A program made the position numbers and the translations under genes. The notes beneath the pieces were generated by a model. It searched no databases. It was not told the origin of the DNA and saw only the letters and a program-made list of their open reading frames with translations. This document shows, piece after piece, positions 23,803-29,182 of a stretch of DNA of 29,182 bases. This stretch comes from an uncultured Ignavibacteriota bacterium (GTDB lineage Bacteria > Bacteroidota > Ignavibacteria > Tepidaquicellales > Tepidaquicellaceae), in contig CALKAJ010000262.1 of NCBI GenBank assembly GCA_937983305.1, positions 1-29,182 on the forward strand. The letters are read 5' to 3'. Positions within the stretch are counted from its first letter, which is position 1. The number at the start of each line of letters is the position of its first letter.

Positions 23803-23833
23803 GCAAAGCACTTAACAAAAACAATAAAAAAAT

Positions 23834-25066
23834 ATGAAAGCCAAAATTTTAATCCTCGCATCACTTTTTGTTTTTCTTAATTCTTCTTTTTTAATTCTTA
23901 ATTCCCAAAGCCAATGGGTTAAACTTCAAAACTTTTCCGAAGGTCAGGTTTATAAAATTTTAAATTACAACAACGACATTCTCGCAGGAGCATACAGCGT
24001 TTACAAATCTACAAACCTCGGAGAAAACTGGACAACATATTTTCAGGCTACATCACCCGGAACCAACGCTCTCAACACTGCCAATGGAAATATCTGGGTC
24101 GGAAATTTCAATCAAACTTATTACACAACCAACAATGGGGCAAATTGGACAAATGCGAATTTCACAAGATATACATATGACTTTGCTTCAATCAATAACA
24201 GGGTTTTCGCAGGAACCGAGGGTTATAAATGTTACTACACCGATAACGGAGGCGTAACCTGGGGTCAATGCTCTGACATCTGGAATGACGTAAAATGTTT
24301 CACCGCAAACGGCTCAACTTTATTTGCAGGAACTACTCAGGGCATTTATTACACAACCAATAGCGGAATAAACTGGGTTTTAACTTATCCCGGATATTTA
24401 ACTGCTTATGAAATTAAATTAATTAATGGAATATTATTCGCCGCAACTTATGACGGAATTTGGAACTCAACAAATAACGGATCAAACTGGAATCAGGTTT
24501 CAACGGGAAGTTTCAAGGCATTGGAAAGTTTTAATCAACATATTTTTTCCGGCTCATCCAATAATGGTTTTTACGTTTCAACAAATAACGGACTCAACTG
24601 GACACAGCGAAATGAAGGGCTGATTAATACATCAATTAATTCTCTCGCAATAGCAGGAAATTATATATTTGCGGCAACAAACGGTGACGGAACCTGGAAA
24701 AGACCACTAACGGATATAGTCGGCATCTCGCAAACAGGTTTCGAAATTCCTTCAACTTATTCACTCCAACAAAACTATCCGAATCCGTTTAATCCGGAGA
24801 CAAAGATTCAGTTTCAAGTTCCCCCCTGTCATTCCTGCGGAGGTGAGTCTTTTGGCATCCCGATTTATCGGGACAGGAATCCATTTGTAATTATTAAAGT
24901 CTTCAACAACCTCGGCAAAGAAGTTCAAACTCTTGTAAATCAAAACTTACAGCCCGGAACTTATCAGGTCAGTTTTAATGCGGAAGGGCTTTCATCAGGA
25001 GTTTATTTTTACAGAATTGAAACAAGCAATTTTACAAGTACAAAAAAATGTGTATTAATAAAATGA
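23834..25066 (+). CDS. Secreted YCF48/BNR-repeat protein; sorting domain holds a palindromic insert
   Basis: 410 aa. Signal peptide MKAKILILASLFVFLNSSFL then I-L-N-S-Q-S-Q. Six repeats of (Y/W)-x-(T/S)-T-N-x-G-x-N-W type follow (residues ~50-285), giving a probable six-bladed propeller. A type A sorting domain begins at about residue 313 (N-Y-P-N-P-F-N-P-E-T), but after F-Q-V-P there are about 20 foreign residues (P-C-H-S-C-G-G-E-S-F-G-I-P-I-Y-R-D-R-N-P) before the domain resumes with F-V-I-I-K-V-F-N-N-L-G-K-E-V. The insert is encoded by a copy of the intergenic palindrome and keeps the frame. The domain ends intact with G-V-Y-F-Y-R and K-K-C-V-L-I-K. Whether the domain still directs type IX export is open. 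Convergent with the 507-aa gene. Confidence 0.88.
   Translation: MKAKILILASLFVFLNSSFLILNSQSQWVKLQNFSEGQVYKILNYNNDILAGAYSVYKSTNLGENWTTYFQATSPGTNALNTANGNIWVGNFNQTYYTTNNGANWTNANFTRYTYDFASINNRVFAGTEGYKCYYTDNGGVTWGQCSDIWNDVKCFTANGSTLFAGTTQGIYYTTNSGINWVLTYPGYLTAYEIKLINGILFAATYDGIWNSTNNGSNWNQVSTGSFKALESFNQHIFSGSSNNGFYVSTNNGLNWTQRNEGLINTSINSLAIAGNYIFAATNGDGTWKRPLTDIVGISQTGFEIPSTYSLQQNYPNPFNPETKIQFQVPPCHSCGGESFGIPIYRDRNPFVIIKVFNNLGKEVQTLVNQNLQPGTYQVSFNAEGLSSGVYFYRIETSNFTSTKKCVLIK
24825..24883 (+). repeat. Compound palindromic repeat inside a coding sequence
   Basis: Outer arms ATTCCTG (24831-24837) and CAGGAAT (24874-24880) enclose a perfect inner hairpin TCCCGAT-TT-ATCGGGA (24858-24873). The sequence aligns with the intergenic element at 19711-19766. 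It lies in frame in the sorting-domain part of the gene. Confidence 0.85.
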
Positions 25067-25091
25067 CGGGTTGCAGCGAAGCGGAAATCCC

Positions 25092-26615
25092 CTAATCTGA
25101 TGCCACGGCAGACTGACGCCCGGCTATCTTGTCAATCTCGATTAACAACCATTTTTTCAAAGTGAAATTATTCTCTTTCTCTATTTTGTGTTTCAGGTAA
25201 CTAAATCTTTCAACATATTTCTCTCCAAAGTCAGGTTTAAAATATAAATAAATAAACTGTTTGTAATACTTCAACATTAAATAATAATTTTTTTTCATAG
25301 ATTTCGTCAGTGAATCTTCTTTCTTCAATAAAATTTCAATTGTCTCAACCGCTCTTTCAATCACCGCCTGATTTATATCGTTATTGCTTCTTTCATTGCT
25401 TGCAAGTTGTTCAAAATGTAACTTCAGCTCAAGACCGTAAAGGTGGTATTTAAATCCTACCGGTTTTTTGCTTAACGAATTAATACACTGCAAAGATTTT
25501 TTTCTCTCGCCAATTCCGTAATAATAAAACGCCAAACCAAAATTTACAATATCTTTTGCCTCTTCCGGATTTAACTTTGAGGAATACTTTTCGATAAAGC
25601 TGTGCAGCTTTTCAAACTGACCTGCCGCATAGCTTCTGAACACATAATTCTGAAATGTTACTGCAGTCATATATCTTTCCATATAATATCGGTAATATTC
25701 CTCATCAATAAATTTTTCGCGCAGTTCAAGTCCTTCTATGGTGAATTTTGTTTCGCCTTTTAGATTGCCAATAATTGCTGAGTAATTAAGCAAACTGTTA
25801 AAATAAAAATGCATTAATTCATTATCCAGATTATCTTTAAATTTCATAAAATAATCTTTCAATGCGTAATATTTGTTTTCATCCTCATAATTATTAAAAG
25901 TATTATAAAGTAGATTCACCAATTTAATATATCTGAATTGCAAACTGTTTTTATCCAAACAGTGAATTGCTTCTTCAAGCACACTATATATTTTTTCAAT
26001 ATTCAATGGATATTTTAACTTATCGCTGATACCTTTGTTTTCTCTATTGATAATTTCATTTACAAAATAAAAAACGGATGCCTGATATTGATGAATCAAA
26101 AGATTTATAACAGGCATAATATCATTTTGATTAGTGTAAACATTCTTCTCGGTAATAATCAGCGACTTCTTGCAATCACTGTTAAAGAACACATAAAGAA
26201 AATAGTCCTGAGAAATTCTTACTCCTTCTTTGAAAAATCTTTCATTGTCCTTAATATTTTTTTTAAGCAAATCAAGATATTCGTTTTTCAAAAGATATTC
26301 ATTCAACTTAATGTTCATAAAAACTTCATCATTCATCACAGATTTAAACATAAAATATTTTAAAGCATTTGTGTTTAATTGTGAAATATAATTCTGAATT
26401 GTTTTATCTGAAAAACCCGTTGCTTTCCTGAGTTCGGAAATCATCTCATCGCTCTGATTCAAAAGTATTAAATCTTTATTATCCGAAATAACTTTGAAAA
26501 CCTCGCAAAGAACCTTCCTTTTATTTAAAAATGAAGATTGAAGAAATTCATTGAATTCTATAAAATCATTCTTAGAAAATTTCTTAAAAATATTGAATGT
26601 TAATTCTAATGCCAT
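25092..26615 (-). CDS. Unrecognised helical protein, paralogue of the gene at 9809
   Basis: 507 aa, no signal peptide or membrane helix, predicted mostly helical, Lys/Asn/Tyr/Phe-rich. Shared features with the 484-aa protein at 9809-11263 include E-F-N-E-F-L-Q-S near residue 20, D-K-T-I-Q-N-Y-I-S-Q-L with A-L-K-Y-F near 72-92, F-I-E-K-Y-S-S-K-L in the C-terminal half and L-K-K-W-L-L-I-E-I near the end. Identity by eye is low, so the two are old paralogues. The N-terminal part carries the best-kept block and may be a small helical domain of its own, with the rest a solenoid. ATG start, no Shine-Dalgarno. It is convergent with the 410-aa YCF48 gene (25 bp between stops). Family and role unknown. 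Confidence 0.75.
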   Translation of the reverse strand: MALELTFNIFKKFSKNDFIEFNEFLQSSFLNKRKVLCEVFKVISDNKDLILLNQSDEMISELRKATGFSDKTIQNYISQLNTNALKYFMFKSVMNDEVFMNIKLNEYLLKNEYLDLLKKNIKDNERFFKEGVRISQDYFLYVFFNSDCKKSLIITEKNVYTNQNDIMPVINLLIHQYQASVFYFVNEIINRENKGISDKLKYPLNIEKIYSVLEEAIHCLDKNSLQFRYIKLVNLLYNTFNNYEDENKYYALKDYFMKFKDNLDNELMHFYFNSLLNYSAIIGNLKGETKFTIEGLELREKFIDEEYYRYYMERYMTAVTFQNYVFRSYAAGQFEKLHSFIEKYSSKLNPEEAKDIVNFGLAFYYYGIGERKKSLQCINSLSKKPVGFKYHLYGLELKLHFEQLASNERSNNDINQAVIERAVETIEILLKKEDSLTKSMKKNYYLMLKYYKQFIYLYFKPDFGEKYVERFSYLKHKIEKENNFTLKKWLLIEIDKIAGRQSAVASD

Positions 26616-26625
26616 GTTATAAAAT

Positions 26626-26745
26626 TTTGGTGTTATAAATTGCTTAAATACATAAAAAACAGCAACATATAGTCATTTAATAAACGCCGAATCCCGAATT
26701 TGGTGTTATAATATCAAAAAAAGTTATTTTTTAAAAGCCAAAAAA
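26626..26745 (+). repeat. Diverged relative of part of the ~618-bp repeat
   Basis: Plus-strand 26701-26729 (TGGTGTTATAATATC then A-run and GTTATTTT) matches the minus strand of the long repeat at 6250-6222 (TGGCGTTATAAAATC then A-run and GTTATC). Both also have an earlier GTGTTATAAA and a CATTTA-TA-ACG block at similar spacing, so about 100 bp appear related. Alignment by eye only. It starts just upstream of the 507-aa gene. Confidence 0.45.
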
Positions 26746-26768
26746 GATAATTATTTTTGAATAAAGTA

Positions 26769-26823
26769 TAAACCAAGCAGGGGCGGCACCGAAAAAGCCT
26801 CGATCCCGCCCTTGTAAGGTTTA
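26769..26823. repeat. Imperfect stem-loop with 17-bp arms
   Basis: TAAACC...CAGGGGCGG on the left pairs with CCGCCCTTG...GGTTTA on the right, with a few mismatches and a ~19-nt loop. It is the only GC-rich patch in the 350-bp gap 26616-26965. It could be a structured RNA segment or a mobile palindrome remnant. Confidence 0.5.
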
Positions 26824-26893
26824 ATGGAATAAGCAGAAATTAGTAGTAATTTATTTAAGTGAAAATATGAACTTTCAGATATGAAAAAAGCGT

Positions 26894-26965
26894 CTTCAGG
26901 ATTGGCATTCCAACCTTGGAAATAGGGGTCTGAACCTTCAGGATTGACATTCCAACTTTGGAAAT
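26894..26965. repeat. Direct repeat (period 42) with TTCCAA/TTGGAA palindromes
   Basis: CTTCAGGATTGGCATTCCAA at 26894 recurs as CTTCAGGATTGACATTCCAA at 26936. Each copy (30 bp) contains TTCCAA-2 nt-TTGGAA. The second copy ends exactly at the stop codon of the gene at 26966. Confidence 0.75.
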
Positions 26966-28216
26966 TTACCTCAATAATATAAGCTTCTTCGTTTGCGAAA
27001 AATCGCCTGCTGTCATTTTATAAAAATATATTCCGGTTGTCAAATCATCTGCTTTAAAAATAACGTCATAAGTCCCAGCTGATTTATATCCGGAAACGAG
27101 TGTTCGAATTTTTTTTCCGCTAATATCAAATATTGATAATTCTACTTTGGAGGGCTTTGTCAGTATATATCTGATTATTGTTCCTGAATTAAACGGATTC
27201 GGAAAGTTCTGCTCCAGATAGAATTCTTCAGGTATTGTTCCGATATTATTTGTTATTGAAGTTACTCCTCCGGTAGTTGTGTATAGAATTCTTCCGCCGC
27301 CGCCGCATGTCCAACCTGTATAGTCGTTAATAAAAAATATGGTTCTTTGATATGCAGTTGATAGGTTTTGATTTATCCAATTATAACCTCCATTTGTACT
27401 TTTAAATAACCTGCCGTATGTTCCGCCTGCCCAGCCGGTATTCATACTCGAAAAACAACTGCAATAACATTCATTTGCACCCAATACAGTAGCAATTGAA
27501 TCCCAACTTGAACCAAAATCAATTGATTTGTAAACTTTATTGTCACTGCCCACAACCCATACGTATTGATTGTTTATTACATTTAGTTTCTCAAAACTAC
27601 CTAATACTCCTCCGTTTGGCAGTTGTATTTGAACCCAGTTTAAGCCACCATTTGTGGTTTTAAACATACCGGAACCATCTGCACAGATAAGTCCGGTTAA
27701 CGAATCTTTAAAATATATATCATTGAAATAACCCCAGAAAACGTAGGTGGAATCAAAGGTCGTTCCGCCATTTGTTGTTTTGTAGATATAATAAGCCGTT
27801 CCGCCAATCCATCCGGTATTTGGATTAATAAAAAATACCGAGCGTTGACTGGGACCTTCTCCCCAGGGACCATTTTTTATTACAATCCAGTTTTCACCGC
27901 CATTTGTTGATTTTAATATTGTCTCAAAAAATCCCACGCAATAAACTGTATTGCTGTCAACCACATACAAATCATCAAACAATTTATTAGTAGCCGGATG
28001 TGAAAGACTTATCCAATTATTGCCTTTGTTGGTTGTCTTCAATATTGTACCGCTTCCGCAGACATACCCGGTATTTTCATTTATGAATTGAATATCATTC
28101 AGTATTGCTGTTGTCCCGGAATTCTGAATCATCCATTGAGCAAAACAATTAACAATTAATATTGAAGAATTTAAAATTACGAACAGGATTGCGAATGTAA
28201 ATATTTTATTTTTCAT
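26966..28216 (-). CDS. Secreted YCF48/BNR-repeat protein with T9SS sorting domain
   Basis: 416 aa from the ATG at 28216; the frame extends to an ATG at 28243 (425 aa), but the inner start puts MKNKIFTFAILFVILNSS directly at the N-terminus as a normal signal peptide ending F-A-Q. Seven YCF48-type repeats follow (L-K-T-T-N-K-G-N-N-W, F-K-T-T-N-G-G-L-N-W and others), then the sorting domain N-F-P-N-P-F-N-S-G-T, F-D-I-S-G-K-K, T-G-I-Y-F-Y-K-M-T-A-G, K-K-L-I-L-L-R. The last residue is Arg rather than the usual Lys. It lies 68 bp downstream of a related gene (28285 onward) with the same repeat order, so the two look like a tandem duplication and may be co-transcribed. Confidence 0.88.
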   Translation of the reverse strand: MKNKIFTFAILFVILNSSILIVNCFAQWMIQNSGTTAILNDIQFINENTGYVCGSGTILKTTNKGNNWISLSHPATNKLFDDLYVVDSNTVYCVGFFETILKSTNGGENWIVIKNGPWGEGPSQRSVFFINPNTGWIGGTAYYIYKTTNGGTTFDSTYVFWGYFNDIYFKDSLTGLICADGSGMFKTTNGGLNWVQIQLPNGGVLGSFEKLNVINNQYVWVVGSDNKVYKSIDFGSSWDSIATVLGANECYCSCFSSMNTGWAGGTYGRLFKSTNGGYNWINQNLSTAYQRTIFFINDYTGWTCGGGGRILYTTTGGVTSITNNIGTIPEEFYLEQNFPNPFNSGTIIRYILTKPSKVELSIFDISGKKIRTLVSGYKSAGTYDVIFKADDLTTGIYFYKMTAGDFSQTKKLILLR

Positions 28217-28284
28217 ATTATTTAGTTTTATTTTTTCAATCAATTTTTATTTTCAATCTACCATTAAAAAGATTTTACAGATAT

Positions 28285-29182
28285 TTATTTTATCAAAACA
28301 AGTTTCTTCGTTTCCGAAAAATCGCCCGCTGTCATTTTGTAAAAATATATTCCTGAAGAAAGCCCTTCCGCATTAAAACTTACCTGATATGTTCCGGGCT
28401 GTTTGTATTCGTTGACAAGGGTTTTTACTTCTCTGCCTATTAAATCATATACAACAATACTGACATTACCGCCAATTGAACATTTAAAATTGATAATTGA
28501 AAATTGATTAAACGGATTCGGATAGTTTTGGCTTAGGTTAAATTCCGACGGGATAAGCTCGTTTTCAGATGATATATTCACTATTGATTGCCCGCCGGTT
28601 GTTGTATGCATTATTTTTCCCGCTCCTCCTGAGCCCCAGCCGATTGAATCGTTATAAAACCATATTGCTCCCCAAAATCGCTGGTCTCCGATTGTGTTCT
28701 CACGTATCCAGTTATAGCCGCTGTTTGTTGTTTTATACAAATAACCGTATGAGCCACCTGCCCAGCCGGTATTTATATCCACAAAATATGAACTATAAAT
28801 TATTGATGGCGGATATGCCGGAATAAATGATACTGTATCCCAGCTATCTGCATAATTAGTTGAGCGATAGACTTTTTCGCCTCCTCCAACTAACCATACA
28901 TAATCACCTACTACCGATATTTTCTGAAAAGGATATAACGCAGGAACAGGTACCTGAGTATTAAACCAATTATATCCTCCGTTGGTTGTTTTATAACATA
29001 CTCCATCTCCTGTTGCAATCCCGGTTAATGCATTTTTAAACTTAATATCATAGAATTCAAACCAATCGGTTGGAAATGAGTCTAATGTTATTCCCCCATT
29101 AGTTGTTTTGAAAATACTGTATCTTGATGATGCCCATCCGGTATCTTTATTTAAAAAAAATAAAGACCCGAAGCCCGGATGA
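28285..29182 (-). CDS. YCF48/BNR-repeat T9SS protein, C-terminal part (cut by window edge)
   Basis: The frame is open from the right edge (reading H-P-G-F-G-S-L-F-F-L-N-K-D-T-G-W) to a stop at 28285, about 298 residues. A GTG at 28782 inside Y-F-V-D-I-N-T-G-W is an internal Val codon, not the start. Five repeats are visible (F-K-T-T-N-G-G, Y-K-T-T-N-G-G-Y-N-W, Y-R-S-T-N, Y-K-T-T-N-S-G-Y-N-W, H-T-T-T-G-G), then the sorting domain N-Y-P-N-P-F-N, Y-D-L-I-G-R-E-V-K-T-L, G-I-Y-F-Y-K-M-T-A-G, K-K-L-V-L-I-K. The order and spacing of repeats match the downstream gene ending at 26966. Signal peptide and first repeats lie outside the window; nothing suggests it is broken. Confidence 0.88.
   Translation of the reverse strand, partial: HPGFGSLFFLNKDTGWASSRYSIFKTTNGGITLDSFPTDWFEFYDIKFKNALTGIATGDGVCYKTTNGGYNWFNTQVPVPALYPFQKISVVGDYVWLVGGGEKVYRSTNYADSWDTVSFIPAYPPSIIYSSYFVDINTGWAGGSYGYLYKTTNSGYNWIRENTIGDQRFWGAIWFYNDSIGWGSGGAGKIMHTTTGGQSIVNISSENELIPSEFNLSQNYPNPFNQFSIINFKCSIGGNVSIVVYDLIGREVKTLVNEYKQPGTYQVSFNAEGLSSGIYFYKMTAGDFSETKKLVLIK

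Noticed and set aside
28285..28782. A complete 165-aa gene starting at GTG 28782
   Set aside because: The frame stays open upstream to the window edge and encodes further YCF48 repeats, so the GTG is an internal Val codon of a larger gene.

Overview
The window is AT-rich DNA from a bacterium of the Ignavibacteria/Chlorobi side of the Bacteroidota (FCB) group. The evidence is six secreted proteins (one cut by the window edge) that end in a type A C-terminal sorting domain of the type IX secretion system (N-Y-P-N-P-F-N ... G-x-Y-F-Y-K ... K-K-x-x-L-x-K). Also, few genes have a Shine-Dalgarno sequence, and possible Bacteroidota -7 boxes (TAnnTTTG) lie in several intergenic regions. This placement is an inference; no rRNA or tRNA gene was seen.

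Layout. Positions 1-163 (minus) are the N-terminus of a lipoprotein cut by the window edge. Positions 281-9019 form a surface-protein locus on the minus strand: a 741-aa YCF48/BNR-repeat protein, then a two-gene unit (422-aa YCF48 protein and 1241-aa beta-helix-like protein). That unit is bracketed by two nearly identical direct copies of a ~618-bp non-coding repeat (281-899 and 6043-6661), which carries a terminator hairpin at one end and a tiny Shine-Dalgarno-preceded ORF at the other. Positions 9067-11263 hold a possible ABM-fold protein and an unrecognised helical protein. Positions 11266-18256 are a minus-strand gene run: hybrid histidine kinase, aldehyde dehydrogenase, small lipoprotein, TPR protein, OB-fold lipoprotein, Era GTPase. 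The last five are tightly packed or overlapping.

Positions 18373-19569 encode L-2-hydroxyglutarate oxidase (LhgO). Positions 19570-20234 are a mosaic of palindromic and tandem repeats between convergent genes, and the repeats run into the end of a threonine/serine dehydratase-like gene (20205-21173). A TonB-dependent receptor follows (21302-23680, TTG start), then another YCF48/T9SS protein (23834-25066) whose sorting domain holds an in-frame copy of a palindromic repeat. Positions 25092-26615 encode a diverged paralogue of the helical protein at 9809. A repeat-bearing intergenic region (26616-26965) comes next, then two tandem YCF48/T9SS genes, the second cut by the right edge.

The main theme is cell-surface proteins sharing one repeat architecture and one sorting domain, in a genome where short palindromes and simple repeats sit between genes and in places inside coding sequence. 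Metabolic genes (aldehyde dehydrogenase, LhgO, dehydratase) and Era are ordinary. No clear new enzymatic or defence system was found. The best candidates for something undescribed are the repeat-bracketed surface-gene cassette, its associated ~618-bp element (which has a diverged relative near 26626-26745), the palindrome inside the sorting domain, and the paralogous helical protein family.
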